Below, piece by piece: positions 8,461 through 18,350 of a DNA stretch of 64,000 nucleotides. Positions within the stretch are counted from its first letter, which is position 1. The number at the start of each line of letters is the position of its first letter. The DNA lies in contig CAKZPV010000034.1 of assembly GCA_937139405.1 (NCBI GenBank), forward strand, positions 62,001 through 126,000, written 5' to 3'. The notes under the pieces are model-generated. The model worked only from the letters and a program-made list of their open reading frames with translations. It did not search any database and was not told the origin of the DNA. The DNA comes from an uncultured Nitrospirota bacterium. Its GTDB lineage: Bacteria > Nitrospirota > Nitrospiria > Nitrospirales > UBA8639. The translations under genes were made by a program, and so were the position numbers.

Positions 8461-8724
8461 ATGGCAAGCCCAGAACCATCTCCATCAACACCTTTTGAAG
8501 AGGCCATTCAATTGTTCAACCTCATCACACCATTTTCGAAAGAGACCCTGACTCAACGATATGAAGAAGCCCGTCGCACATGGTATCCTTCCCGTTATGC
8601 CGGTCTCACCAACAACCCTGGGAAATATATGGAAATGTATAAAAAAGGAGAGGCTAAGACGAAAGAGATTCAAGCAGCCTATCAATTACTCCTGACCTAC
8701 TTGAACACTTCTCAGGAACGCTAG
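8461..8724 (+). CDS. Small J-domain-like protein lacking the HPD tripeptide
   Basis: 87 residues, cytosolic. The pattern 'FNLITPFSKETLTQRYEEAR' followed by KKGEAKTKEIQAAYQLLLTY resembles J-domain helices I-II and III of DnaJ co-chaperones (compare 'LGL..f....lk.aYr.la' and 'k..eIn.AYe.L'). Where J-domains carry His-Pro-Asp, this protein has TWYPSRYAG, so it should not stimulate DnaK ATPase and may serve as a binding module. It lies alone on the + strand between leftward radical SAM genes, 124 bp from the divergent 7098-8336 gene and convergent with 8811-10784. The assignment rests on pattern only. Confidence 0.55.
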   Translation: MASPEPSPSTPFEEAIQLFNLITPFSKETLTQRYEEARRTWYPSRYAGLTNNPGKYMEMYKKGEAKTKEIQAAYQLLLTYLNTSQER

Positions 8725-8810
8725 CCGTCTATTCCTTCAGATATTCGTTGTCGATCAAAACTTCTTTCTTCAGAACAACTCAGAATTCCATCATAGGTGT
8801 ACATAAGAAG

Positions 8811-10784
8811 CTAAGGTGCCGCATGACTCACCACACGGGACATCCCCGATTCCCCAGTCGGATCATTGTCGGCAGGACCATGAGCGACCGGCCAAGTCAC
8901 TAGACCTTGCACCCCATCAGTTCGTGGTTCTTCCTGCCCGGCTTCCATGGCATAAATTTGTGGGAGATAATTAGTGCCATATTTCGAAATATAGAGAAAG
9001 ACATGTTCACGAGCATTCACGCGAACGGCCCAGGGCTCGAAGTCTTTTTGATAAAATTCTTCGGCCTTTTTCATCGCGTCTAAACACGTCATGCCACCTG
9101 GTTCGTTCAGCGTATAATAGTAATCCAATGGCATATCGTAGTCGTCCTGTTTATGAATCGTAATCCCGAATTTATCAGGATTCCTGACCATAGGTGTATG
9201 CCGATACGCCACAAAATAGAACAACTCAACCGAATGAATATATCGCTTGTTATCCAAAAGAAATTGACGAGTATCTTCAGCTTCATCATGTGTCTCGCCA
9301 GGAAATCCGTAGAAGGCCATCACATGATTCCAAATCCCAGCTTTGGCCGCCTCTCGTAAATTATTCTCAATGACAGATTTTTTTGCATGTTTATCCATCA
9401 ACTCTAAAACACGTTCATTTGCTGATTCCATCCCATAATAGAGGGTACAACAACCAGCTTCCACGGCCTGCTCCCATATTTCCGGATCTTGTAATGTTTC
9501 CTCAAAGCGAATCAAGGTGGTCCATTTAATCTTCACTTTTTCTTGTATCAGGAGTTGCGAGACTTTTTTCAACAACGCGGGTGGGTACGATTCATCTGAA
9601 AACAGAAAATGTTTCGCGTCATATTTGTCCTGTAATGCCTTAATCTCTCGAACAACATCTTGCGCGGGCTTCCCTCGATATTGATCAAAATATCCTTGTC
9701 CATGGTCGCAAAACGTACAGCGTCCCCAATAACACCCTCTCGTCGCGAGATACGGCAGAATCCGCTCTGGCACAAAATACATATCGAGTGGCAGACCATC
9801 AAAATCTGGAAGCGGCAATGCGGTCGTTTTTTCAGTATAAATTTCCGTGTTGACTTTAACTTCGCCCTCTTGATGCCACATTAAGTTAGGCACCTGTTCC
9901 CATGAACGCTCACCAGCTAACGCTTCTAATAGCCAGAGCAGAGCATGTTCACCTTCATACAGAATGGCCGTATCGAATACAGTTGAAAAAAACTTCTCCT
10001 GTTTCGGTAAATCTTCTTGCAACCTTGTGATAACATTCCCACCGACCGTCACATGAATGTCGGGAAATTCTGTTTTAATCATTTTGCAAAAGGTCATCCC
10101 CGCTAGCAACTGCATCTGCGTTCCAATAGAAATACCGACAACCTCGGGTTTTTCCTTATTGATAGCGGGAAGGACGAGTTGTCGACAGACATCTCTGTAG
10201 ATATTAACGCTCTCATCTTCCAAGCTTGCCAACACTTCAGTAGACACTCCTGAACGGTATCCCAAATTACTTTCCATGGGGTAAAACACCAAGGAAGCAG
10301 GGAAATATGCTGCTGAAATATATTGCATCGCATCGCGGAAAATCGTGAGCGCTCCTTCCAATTTTTCAGCCTGATAAAACCCTTCTCCCCGCACAATGGC
10401 TTTCGCTTCCTGCGCTTGCTCCGCTAGAGCCATCACATCAATATGATCTTGCGTGCGAAGACAGGTCAAACGCCCACGCTCGACATCAGACAGTTGCTGA
10501 CGGGCTTCTCGCTCTTCTAAACCTCGCCGCTGCTGATCCATGCGCATTTTAACCCAGATGAGAAAAGTGTCGGTAAAAAACAAATCATACATTTCAATAT
10601 TAATGTCTTTTTGAATGACCTCATGCCCATATGCACGAAGGACGGCGGTGAGACTGGGGAGTGCAAGGTACGGCGCGGTAGGAACCCATTCCGGCGGGAA
10701 CAAGAGCATGGTCCTAAACGTCCTGCGTGGCTTAGTGATTGATGGTGCCCCGTCAATATCAATGAGGGTATCAGTCATCGTCAT
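8811..10784 (-). CDS. B12-binding-type radical SAM protein with CX4CX2C motif (downstream paralogue)
   Basis: 657 residues. The N-terminal Rossmann-like cobalamin-binding type domain starts LLFPPEWVPTAPYLALPSLT and includes ...VVGISIGTQMQLLAGMTFCK and IHVTVGGNVITRL (about residues 215-260). It lacks the DxHxxG histidine that ligates cobalt in MetH-type domains. The radical SAM cluster motif at about residue 350 reads RGCYWGRCTFCDHG, four residues between the first two cysteines instead of three. The SAM domain continues with FLFSDESYPPALLKKV and VMAFYGFPGETHDEAED. The insert between the domains is helical. It shares this architecture with the gene 13 bp upstream, so both form one operon. A GGAAGG sequence precedes the start (ATG at 10784 or 10778). 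Candidate chemistry: methylation or ring rearrangement of an unknown substrate. Confidence 0.85.
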   Translation of the reverse strand: MTMTDTLIDIDGAPSITKPRRTFRTMLLFPPEWVPTAPYLALPSLTAVLRAYGHEVIQKDINIEMYDLFFTDTFLIWVKMRMDQQRRGLEEREARQQLSDVERGRLTCLRTQDHIDVMALAEQAQEAKAIVRGEGFYQAEKLEGALTIFRDAMQYISAAYFPASLVFYPMESNLGYRSGVSTEVLASLEDESVNIYRDVCRQLVLPAINKEKPEVVGISIGTQMQLLAGMTFCKMIKTEFPDIHVTVGGNVITRLQEDLPKQEKFFSTVFDTAILYEGEHALLWLLEALAGERSWEQVPNLMWHQEGEVKVNTEIYTEKTTALPLPDFDGLPLDMYFVPERILPYLATRGCYWGRCTFCDHGQGYFDQYRGKPAQDVVREIKALQDKYDAKHFLFSDESYPPALLKKVSQLLIQEKVKIKWTTLIRFEETLQDPEIWEQAVEAGCCTLYYGMESANERVLELMDKHAKKSVIENNLREAAKAGIWNHVMAFYGFPGETHDEAEDTRQFLLDNKRYIHSVELFYFVAYRHTPMVRNPDKFGITIHKQDDYDMPLDYYYTLNEPGGMTCLDAMKKAEEFYQKDFEPWAVRVNAREHVFLYISKYGTNYLPQIYAMEAGQEEPRTDGVQGLVTWPVAHGPADNDPTGESGMSRVVSHAAP

Positions 10785-10797
10785 CCCTTCCTAAAGG

Positions 10798-12693
10798 TTA
10801 AACCGAGGCGAGATTCGAGGAAGGATCTTGTGAGCCTAATTGAAACTGCAAGGTTGGCAATTTATTAGATCCAAAATGCGACACATAGAGGAAGACATAT
10901 TCACGAACAAAGATTTTCAAATCCCACCCTGCATAATGATTTTGCTCAAATTCCTCAAAGACTCGTTCTGCATCTTCAATACTCAGGCCCTCTTTGACCG
11001 TAAAGTAATAGTCCATGGCCAAATCCCATTCAGGATTTTGATAAAAAGTAATACCGAACTTTTCGGGATTCTTTGCCACCGGAGTATGTTTGCTCAAATC
11101 AAAGGTACCAAACCCGATGGAATGCACATGTTCTCGATTATCCTCCAGAAATTGCGTCGAAAACTTCGCATCTGCATAAGTTTCTCCCGGAAACCCAAAA
11201 AAGCCCATCACATGATTCCACACCCCATGTCGTGAAGACAGCTCCAAACTCTGTTGGATAATTTCAGTGGTCGTCGCCTTATCCATGAGTTGTAAGACCC
11301 GCTCGCTCCCCGATTCATAGCCCATATGCAAATACTTGCATCCCGCATCTTGCGCGTCCTGCCAAATCTCATCAGACAACAAACTCTTTTCAAATCGAAT
11401 ATGTGTGGTCCAGGCAAGATCCAACTTGGATTCTACCAACTTTTTCGTCAACTTCCGGAAGAGGGCTGGCGGATAGGACTCATCGGTAAAATGGAAATGA
11501 CGGGTTTGGTATTTCTTTTTCAAAAATGTGAGCTCGTCGATAATTTGCCAGTCTTTTTTCGTACGATAACCCGAAGCATAGCCCTCACCATGATCGCAAA
11601 ATTCACATCGTCCCCAATAACAACCCCTTGTCGCCAAATACGGCAAAATCGGTTCCGGAACAAAATATTTTTCTATTGGCAATCCATCAAAGTTCGGCGG
11701 AGGGAGGGCTCCCATATTCTCAGCGAAGGTTTCGCTATTGGTATGAATGCCGGTTTCATCTCGAAAAATCAGATTAGGCACATGCGAGATATCGGTCTTA
11801 TTGGCAATACCTTCCACCAATCGTAACAGTGCCGTTTCACCTTCATAGACGATAGCACTGTCGAACAAAGCAAAGAGTTTTGGAGTATTCGGCAGAACGT
11901 CACGAAACCGCGTTACTGTATTCCCACCAATCGTGACATGGATGTTTGGGAATTGTTCTTTTATCAGCGCGCAAAATGTCATAGAGGAAAATAATTGCTG
12001 ACGAAGAACAATCGAAATGCCAATCACATCAGGCTGTTCCGCAATAATAGCCGGCTTTAAAATGTGCTCAAATACGTCGCGATACACATTGACTTGTGTA
12101 TCATTCACTGCATCCAAGACCTCAGACGACATAAAGAGCTTATAGGATAAATCCGTCTCCATAGGCGGCATACAAATTCTGGCGGGGGAATACACAAGAG
12201 AAATCGTGGCAGTCACCTCTCGAAACACAGCAATCGCCCATTCCAGTTTGTCACCATCATAAAATTCAGGCGTGCGCACAATGCGTTTGGCCTCCTCAGC
12301 TTTTTCAATCAACTCTCCTATTCGACTCCGGGAACAGTCACAGAGAGCAAGCTGCAACTCGACTTCGGCCTCTGATAAATCTCGATCTCGGGCTATCTTC
12401 TTCAACCGATCTAACTGTTGAGGCACTTTTTTCAACACACGACGCAAAAAATCCCCACTAAAAAACCAATCATACATTTCAAGATTGACGTCTTTTTGCA
12501 CCACCTCGTGCCCAGCCTCACGCAGGAACGCGGTTAATGTTGGAAGACTCAGGTAAGGTTCTGAAGGATACCAATCGGGAGGAAAAACCAACATGACCTT
12601 AGCCTGCTTCCCCGCACCGACAGAATTCTGCGAGGGTTGGGGTTTCGCGCGAAGAGGACTTATCAAACCACCTTTGTCATAATTGATTCTCAT
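10798..12693 (-). CDS. B12-binding-type radical SAM protein with CX4CX2C motif (upstream paralogue)
   Basis: 631 residues, clearly paralogous to the downstream 657-residue protein: VFPPDWYPSEPYLSLPTLTA, DVIGISIVLRQQLFSSMTFC, IHVTIGGNTVTRF, RGCYWGRCEFCDHGEGY and HFTDESYPPALFRKL all have counterparts there. The cysteine spacing is again CX4CX2C (about residue 356), and no DxHxxG cobalamin ligand is visible. AGGA 8 bp before the ATG at 12693 supports the start, and the stop is 13 bp before the next gene, so the pair is co-transcribed. The two probably act on related substrates or as a heterodimer; the conserved block ATRGCYWGRC...FCDHG...Y is nearly invariant, while the insert (about residues 80-200) has drifted. 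Confidence 0.85.
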   Translation of the reverse strand: MRINYDKGGLISPLRAKPQPSQNSVGAGKQAKVMLVFPPDWYPSEPYLSLPTLTAFLREAGHEVVQKDVNLEMYDWFFSGDFLRRVLKKVPQQLDRLKKIARDRDLSEAEVELQLALCDCSRSRIGELIEKAEEAKRIVRTPEFYDGDKLEWAIAVFREVTATISLVYSPARICMPPMETDLSYKLFMSSEVLDAVNDTQVNVYRDVFEHILKPAIIAEQPDVIGISIVLRQQLFSSMTFCALIKEQFPNIHVTIGGNTVTRFRDVLPNTPKLFALFDSAIVYEGETALLRLVEGIANKTDISHVPNLIFRDETGIHTNSETFAENMGALPPPNFDGLPIEKYFVPEPILPYLATRGCYWGRCEFCDHGEGYASGYRTKKDWQIIDELTFLKKKYQTRHFHFTDESYPPALFRKLTKKLVESKLDLAWTTHIRFEKSLLSDEIWQDAQDAGCKYLHMGYESGSERVLQLMDKATTTEIIQQSLELSSRHGVWNHVMGFFGFPGETYADAKFSTQFLEDNREHVHSIGFGTFDLSKHTPVAKNPEKFGITFYQNPEWDLAMDYYFTVKEGLSIEDAERVFEEFEQNHYAGWDLKIFVREYVFLYVSHFGSNKLPTLQFQLGSQDPSSNLASV

Positions 12694-13028
12694 CTATAAT
12701 TCCTAGGTAAAAATATTAATTATCTATCACCGGAAAATATCCGAGAAAGACAACGTCCATACAAAGGATCACAAGAAAAGTAACTCTTTGATTTATCAAT
12801 AATTTTTGACCAATCGATTGTGCATTCTAAGTCCTTGAAAAATGGATGGTCAAGGGCCAAGCAAAATGAACCATAAAAATTGATCATGGTTAAAAATTGA
12901 CCAAAATAGCTTTATCAATTAACATACGTATTCACATGTAAACAGTCCCGCCTAAAAAGCAGACGCTTTCAACCACTACCTATTAGCTTCCTTGTCAACA
13001 GAAAAAGGATGCGTTTGGAGAATCAAGC
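12694..13028. promoter_or_regulatory. Divergent intergenic region with palindromes
   Basis: 335 bp of AT-rich sequence between the leftward radical SAM operon and the rightward gene at 13029. It contains a perfect 10-bp palindrome CAATCGATTG (12811-12820), two copies of TTGACCAA/TGACCAAA-type sequence (about 12806 and 12897), and AATTGAT...ATCAATT arms around the second copy. This is a plausible shared regulatory region, but no promoter boxes could be assigned with confidence. Confidence 0.3.
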
Positions 13029-13535
13029 ATGAATGCCATGTCTCTGCATAAACCGCGAAATTGGATGTCGTACATGACGGACTCGTTAGTCAATTCTGGA
13101 GTCATGCCAACCTGGGAAGCTATCGAGTACCTGACAACAAATCTTGTAGGAGAAGCACCAAATACCAATTTACATCATTCAAAGTCTCCCTATGAGACCA
13201 TTCAACAATTCTTGCATCGTATCTACGAACCCATTGTAGAAGCGGCATCGCGAACCGTGGAAATTCCGCCACAGGCCATGCTTCACATGTTTACCGACAT
13301 TAGTCTTATGGGAAAATCGGCCGTTTTAGTGGTGTATTATCCGGGGCACAATCAACCTCATAAGTTACTCTTGCTCGATTCCGCCCCCGCCTGGGATTTG
13401 ATCTTTGACAGTACGGCTGCATTTAATGAATGGGCCGAGGAGCGTTATGGCTGGATCATCTCCGCCTTAAAAACAGTAGGCCATCAAGCTGAATCATCTC
13501 CTACTGAACAATCAGCCGCTCTTCAGGCGGTTTAA
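13029..13535 (+). CDS. Conserved-looking hypothetical protein, 168 residues
   Basis: Not recognised. A soluble, probably cytosolic, alpha/beta protein without signal peptide. It is rich in aromatic and helical segments (YETIQQFLHRIYEPIVEAAS, LMGKSAVLVVYYPGHNQPHK, NEWAEERYGWIISALKTVG), with a polar C-terminal tail. Normal codon use and GGAG about 9 bp before the ATG support it as real. It is divergently transcribed from the radical SAM operon, 335 bp away, and is followed after 39 bp by another small gene. The arrangement makes it a candidate accessory protein of the radical SAM block, but nothing in the sequence shows a function. Confidence 0.6.
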   Translation: MNAMSLHKPRNWMSYMTDSLVNSGVMPTWEAIEYLTTNLVGEAPNTNLHHSKSPYETIQQFLHRIYEPIVEAASRTVEIPPQAMLHMFTDISLMGKSAVLVVYYPGHNQPHKLLLLDSAPAWDLIFDSTAAFNEWAEERYGWIISALKTVGHQAESSPTEQSAALQAV

Positions 13536-13574
13536 GTGGAATACGAACCTCTCGCCCTGCTATGATGAGGACTT

Positions 13575-13796
13575 ATGCCTATTAATGTCCTACCCAAAGA
13601 AACTCCACGGGGTCGAGGCCCAGACCCAACTCAAGCAGTTGGTGAGAAACAAAAAGAAGCATTGCCCGAAGGGGAAGAACAATTAAAAGAAGCAGATCTC
13701 GCAGATCAAGAAATCCAAGCCCTCTGGGAATCCCAAGAAGTTGGCCACACAAGCTGGTCCGGTCAAGGTGGCGACCGATACTCCGACCCTAATTAA
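13575..13796 (+). CDS. Small hydrophilic hypothetical protein, 73 residues
   Basis: Not recognised. Highly charged and probably disordered: MPINVLPKETPRGRGPDPTQ, then a Glu/Lys-rich helix (EEQLKEADLADQEIQALWES) and a short tail with HTSWSGQGGDRYSDPN. No membrane segment or signal peptide. It lies 39 bp after the 168-residue gene on the same strand and may be co-transcribed. The amphipathic helix suggests a small binding or adaptor protein; this is only a guess. Confidence 0.45.
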   Translation: MPINVLPKETPRGRGPDPTQAVGEKQKEALPEGEEQLKEADLADQEIQALWESQEVGHTSWSGQGGDRYSDPN

Positions 13797-14004
13797 ACGA
13801 CAAAAAAAATCGAACATTAGGGGTCAGACACGAATTAAATCCTCATACACACAATACATTTTACCTCCTCCCCGATATTCCTAATCCTAATTTGTCGAAT
13901 CCGGCAAAAAATACATTCTCTGTCAGTGTTAGGAATGTCATCTTACCACAGATGAAAATCGATCTCCCAGAAATAGCTCTTTGAGCAAGTCTAGCTAGGT
14001 TTTG

Positions 14005-14082
14005 TTAAATCCCTTTCTGACTAAACACATGACCACCGTTAACACGAATAACCTGACGCAACTCATAAAAGAAAGAATTCAC
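14005..14082 (-). pseudogene. Possible remnant of a short-chain dehydrogenase 3' end
   Basis: In the 446-bp gap 13797-14242, one - strand frame reads ELRQVIRVNGGHVFSQKGI followed by a stop at 14005-14007. 'GQVIRVNGG-V' is a very common C-terminal ending of FabG-like short-chain dehydrogenases. Upstream in the same frame there is a TAG within 30 codons and nothing SDR-like, so at most a fragment of about 20 residues is left. The rest of the gap is AT-rich with nothing recognisable. Chance similarity is not excluded. Confidence 0.25.
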
Positions 14083-14242
14083 AATCTAGTCGGAGTCTGT
14101 TTGTCAAAGGGTATGCAGAAAAAATTGAACAAAAACGATTAAATAATACTTCAGTGGTGCTAGTTTTAGAATAAACCACTCCGACAATTAAAAATCTGCC
14201 CCGAAACATCAGTCGTTAAGTCCTCGTAGATGTTTATTCACG

Positions 14243-14470
14243 TCATCCCATGACTTTCTGGAAAAAATAAAACTGTATCTTTTTTTCAAGTTGCTCAAAA
14301 TCAGGCCAAATGGCCAAACTTTCTTTCTTAGGGATATCCTCAACGCCAAAATATCTGGCCGAGTCCTCTCGTCGGCTATTCATTGTACAAATCCAATCTT
14401 CTAGTTTCCAAGCAGCCTCCCGAAAATGAGGGAAGACCATTCCGTTCCTGATATATTTCTTGTCAATCAA
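14243..14470 (-). CDS. Small hypothetical protein downstream of metH, 75 residues
   Basis: Not recognised. Sequence MIDKKYIRNGMVFPHFREAA, then EDWICTMNSRREDSARYFG and a C-terminal FEQLEKKIQFYFFQKVMG. It is aromatic, mixed charge, without signal or membrane segment. Same strand as metH, starting 52 bp after the metH stop, so it could be the last gene of that transcript. No clear ribosome-binding site. It may be a genuine short gene or the remnant of a longer one. Confidence 0.35.
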   Translation of the reverse strand: MIDKKYIRNGMVFPHFREAAWKLEDWICTMNSRREDSARYFGVEDIPKKESLAIWPDFEQLEKKIQFYFFQKVMG

Positions 14471-14522
14471 AGTATGAACACTGGGTTGAGCATGAACACT
14501 CTTCCCTGTTCAAGAGAATTTT

Positions 14523-17500
14523 TCAAACTTTATCTGGATCGTAGCCAAGGTTAGGTGAGAGCCAACGCTCCACTTCCGATATCTCCATATCTTTCCGCTT
14601 GGCGTAGTCTTGAATTTGATCGTGTTTTAATTTTCCCACTGAAAAATATTTGGCTTGAGGATGGGCAAAGTAAAAACCACTGACGGACGCGGCCGGATAC
14701 ATGGCGTATGACTCAGTCAGTTTAATCCCTATCGATTTCTCCGCCTGCAGTAACTCAAACAAATGATGTTTCTCAGTATGGTCTGGACAGGCTGGATAGC
14801 CAGGAGCCGGACGAATCCCACGATATTTTTCTTGAATGAGTTCTTGGTTGGTCAATTGCTCATCTTGCCCGAAACCCCAGTCCTTGCGCACTTCTCGATG
14901 CAACCATTCCGCAAAAGCTTCAGCTAATCGATCGGCTAGGGCTTTGGCCATAATGGAGTTATAATCATCATGATCTTTCTCAAATCTCTCGCACAGTGCT
15001 TCGATACCAATACCAGCTGTCACCGCAAAGCCCCCAATATAATCAGCTGTACCACTGGATTGCGGCGCCACAAAATCGGCAAGTGCAAAATTTAGATCTC
15101 CCTTGGGCTTCTCAGTTTGCTGACGTAACGTATGGAAGACAGACACAGCCTTTGAACGGGTCTCATTCTCATAGATGGTAATATCATCACCCTGACTGTT
15201 CGCTGGGAACAGACCATAGACTCCTTTGGCCGTCAGCAATTTCTTATCAATGATTTCCTGCAAAAGCTTTTGTGCATCGTCAAAGAGCTCTTTAGCTTTG
15301 GGACCGACGACGGGATCTTCAAATATCTTCGGATATTTTCCTCGCAATTCCCAGGCATGAAAAAATGGCGACCAATCAATGACTGGAACCAGAGTTTCCA
15401 GAGAGACGTCTTTAAGAACTTTAATTCCTAGCGAGCTTGGCTTAGGAATGTCCGTTGTTTCCCAATCAATATCCACTCGCTGTTTTCTGGCCTCTTCTAA
15501 AGAAACAAGTTTTTTGGCGGTGGTTTTGGCTTGATAAGCCTCCCGAGTTTTCTGCTGTTTATTCTGAATATCCTGCACAAACGCCGCTTTATCGTCTGTA
15601 CTCATAAGCTTTCGCACAACATTCACAGCTAAGGACGCATCCAACACATGTACGACCGGGCTCGTATAGCCCGGGGCAATTTTCACGGCTGTATGTGCCT
15701 TACTGGTTGTAGCACCTCCAATGAGTAGGGGAACAGAAAACCCTTGGCGCGTCATTTCTTTTGCATTTTGAACCATTTCGTCCAACGACGGCGTAATCAG
15801 GCCGCTGAGTCCTATAATATCGACATTTTCCTCACGGGCCCTTTGCAGAATCTTATCGCACGGAATCATGACCCCAAGATCAATGATTTCGTAGTTATTG
15901 CACGCCAGCACGACTCCAACGATATTTTTCCCGATATCATGCACATCCCCTTTGACAGTGGCGAGCAACACTTTTCCTTGGCTTCTGCTTGCGCCTTTTT
16001 CTTTCTCGGCATCCATAAACGGCAACAAGTATGCTACGGCCTTTTTCATGACACGCGCGCTTTTGACAACTTGTGGCAAAAACATCTTTCCGGCACCAAA
16101 TAATTCTCCGACGATATTCATGCCGTCCATTAACGGACCTTCAATAACATCCAAAGGCTTATTGAGTCTCTGACGGGCTTCTTCCACATCGCCATCAATG
16201 AACTCTACGATGCCCTTGATCAACGCATGTGAGAGGCGTTCTTCAACGGTCCCCTTCCGCCAGGCATCATCTTTAACAACGGTCTTACCTTGTTGTTTGA
16301 CCGTCTCTGCAAAGCTGACTAATTCCTCTGTGGCTTCCGGCCGACGATTTAACAAGACATCTTCAACCAACGTGAGCAGGTCTTTTGGAATTTCTTCATA
16401 CACCCCTAATTGACCAGCGTTCACAATCCCCATATCTAACCCAGCTTTGATGGCATGGTAGAGAAAGGCTGAATGCATAGCTTCGCGCACGACATTATTC
16501 CCACGAAACGAGAAGGAAATATTGCTCACGCCTCCGCTAACTTTACAAAAAGGCAGCGTGGCTTTGATTTGCCTCGTGGCTTCGATGAAATTCACAGCAT
16601 AGCCATTGTGTTCTTCCATGCCAGTGGCAACTGTCAAGATATTTGGGTCAAAGATAATATCTTCTGGTGGGAAATTTAGCTTGTCCGTTAAGAGCCGATA
16701 AGCTCTTGTACAAATTTCTACTTTTCGTTCGAGCGTATCCGCCTGCCCGGATTCGTCGAACGCCATAATGACCGCGGCTGCGCCATATCGTTGGATGAGT
16801 TTGGCCTGTTCTAGAAATTTTTCTTCACCCTCTTTGAGACTGATGGAATTGACGACACCTTTCCCCTGAATACATTTCAGCCCAGCTTCAATGACAGACC
16901 ATTTGGAGCTATCGATCATAATGGGGACCCGGGCAATATCTGGTTCTGAGCCAATTAAATTTAAAAATTCCACCATGGCTTTTTCCGAGTCTAAAAGTCC
17001 TTCATCCATGTTGACATCGATGATTTGGGCGCCACCTTCGACTTGCTGCCGAGCAACGGCCAAGGCCTCTTCTAACTCTCCATTCAGAATCAATTTCGCG
17101 AATTTAGGGGATCCCGTCACATTGGTCCGTTCACCAATATTGAGGAAATTAGCTTCTGGCCGAATCGTGACCGGTTCAAATCCACTTAAGCGGGTCACTC
17201 GAGGCACATGTGTTTTTTTGTGGGGAGCACAATCCTTCACTCCCTCTGCAATGGCCCTAATATGATCAGGCGTACTCCCACAACATCCGCCTACAAAATT
17301 GACCCACCCTTGATTGGCAAAATCTCTGAGATCCGCGCCCATTCGTTCTGGAGTTTCATCAAAACCACCGAACGCGTTAGGCAAACCTGCATTGGGATAA
17401 CAGCTGATATAGATGGGAGCGACATTGGATAGTTCTGCGATATACGGGCGCATTTGTTTGGCCCCTAAAGCACAATTAATTCCTACACTCAAGAGATTGG

Positions 17501-18203
17501 CATGGGAAATAGAATTCCAAAAGGCCTCGATCAACTGCCCTGATAAAGTACGGCCACTCAGATCGGTGATGGTCACCGACGCCATAATAGGAATATCGCG
17601 GTGAATTTCTTCGCAATATTGAGCAATAGCAAAAAAGGCGGCCTTGGCATTCAACGTGTCAAAAATAGTTTCCACCATGAGAAGGTCTGCGCCACCCTCA
17701 ACCAAACCTCGAACCTGGTCATAATAGGCTTGAGATAAATTATCAAATGTGACTGCGCGAAAGGCTGGATTGTTCACATCAGGCGACATCGAAGCCGTTC
17801 TATTAGTCGGTCCCAAAGCTCCAGCCACAAAACACTGCCGACCGGGTTGCTCTGCTTCAACCCTGGCCGCCGCTCGTTTAGCGACTTGCGCACCCGCCAC
17901 ATTTAATTCATGCACCAGCGATTCCATCTGATAATCCGCCATGGAAATGGCATTGGAATTAAAGGTATTGGTTTCGATGATGTCGGCTCCAGCCTGAAGG
18001 TATTGCACGTGGATATCTTCGATAATTTTTGGCTGAGTCAACACCAACAGATCATTATTGCCTTTCACATCACACACGTGGTTCACATATTGCGCTCCAC
18101 GAAAATCGGCTTCATTTAAATTATGGTTTTGAATCATTGTCCCCATCGCGCCATCAAGCACAAGGATTCGATTATTCAACAGCTCATCTAATTTTTTGAT
18201 CAT
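14523..18203 (-). CDS. metH: Cobalamin-dependent methionine synthase
   Basis: 1226 residues, the full four-module length. It transfers a methyl group from methyltetrahydrofolate to homocysteine through methylcobalamin in the cytosol. Module 1 (about 1-330) begins [12 protein letters not shown] and carries the zinc ligands in GINCALGAK and GGCCGST. Module 2 (about 350-620) binds folate ([18 protein letters not shown]). Module 3 has the helical cap and the cobalamin loop [14 protein letters not shown] with the His ligand (about 740-900). Module 4 is the reactivation domain with [17 protein letters not shown] and the C-terminal [21 protein letters not shown] start at 18203 because GGGAGGAC lies just upstream; the in-frame ATG at 18224 lies upstream of that site. 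The 147-bp upstream gap is too short for a cobalamin riboswitch and shows none of its boxes. Confidence 0.97.
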   Translation of the reverse strand: MIKKLDELLNNRILVLDGAMGTMIQNHNLNEADFRGAQYVNHVCDVKGNNDLLVLTQPKIIEDIHVQYLQAGADIIETNTFNSNAISMADYQMESLVHELNVAGAQVAKRAAARVEAEQPGRQCFVAGALGPTNRTASMSPDVNNPAFRAVTFDNLSQAYYDQVRGLVEGGADLLMVETIFDTLNAKAAFFAIAQYCEEIHRDIPIMASVTITDLSGRTLSGQLIEAFWNSISHANLLSVGINCALGAKQMRPYIAELSNVAPIYISCYPNAGLPNAFGGFDETPERMGADLRDFANQGWVNFVGGCCGSTPDHIRAIAEGVKDCAPHKKTHVPRVTRLSGFEPVTIRPEANFLNIGERTNVTGSPKFAKLILNGELEEALAVARQQVEGGAQIIDVNMDEGLLDSEKAMVEFLNLIGSEPDIARVPIMIDSSKWSVIEAGLKCIQGKGVVNSISLKEGEEKFLEQAKLIQRYGAAAVIMAFDESGQADTLERKVEICTRAYRLLTDKLNFPPEDIIFDPNILTVATGMEEHNGYAVNFIEATRQIKATLPFCKVSGGVSNISFSFRGNNVVREAMHSAFLYHAIKAGLDMGIVNAGQLGVYEEIPKDLLTLVEDVLLNRRPEATEELVSFAETVKQQGKTVVKDDAWRKGTVEERLSHALIKGIVEFIDGDVEEARQRLNKPLDVIEGPLMDGMNIVGELFGAGKMFLPQVVKSARVMKKAVAYLLPFMDAEKEKGASRSQGKVLLATVKGDVHDIGKNIVGVVLACNNYEIIDLGVMIPCDKILQRAREENVDIIGLSGLITPSLDEMVQNAKEMTRQGFSVPLLIGGATTSKAHTAVKIAPGYTSPVVHVLDASLAVNVVRKLMSTDDKAAFVQDIQNKQQKTREAYQAKTTAKKLVSLEEARKQRVDIDWETTDIPKPSSLGIKVLKDVSLETLVPVIDWSPFFHAWELRGKYPKIFEDPVVGPKAKELFDDAQKLLQEIIDKKLLTAKGVYGLFPANSQGDDITIYENETRSKAVSVFHTLRQQTEKPKGDLNFALADFVAPQSSGTADYIGGFAVTAGIGIEALCERFEKDHDDYNSIMAKALADRLAEAFAEWLHREVRKDWGFGQDEQLTNQELIQEKYRGIRPAPGYPACPDHTEKHHLFELLQAEKSIGIKLTESYAMYPAASVSGFYFAHPQAKYFSVGKLKHDQIQDYAKRKDMEISEVERWLSPNLGYDPDKV

Positions 18204-18350
18204 GTTTGTCCTCCCATCACACACTCATGTCTCACATACTGTTTTCAATTACTTTCGGCCTATCCAACTAGATTTTCCATACCACTTTCTTGACTTCATT
18301 GATTTTCAACAAATAGGATAAATAATTGTTCATCCATCAAGACTATTGTT

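Noticed and set aside
18204-18350. Possible cobalamin or SAM riboswitch before metH
   Set aside because: The gap is only 147 bp and none of the conserved boxes of either class could be found by eye.
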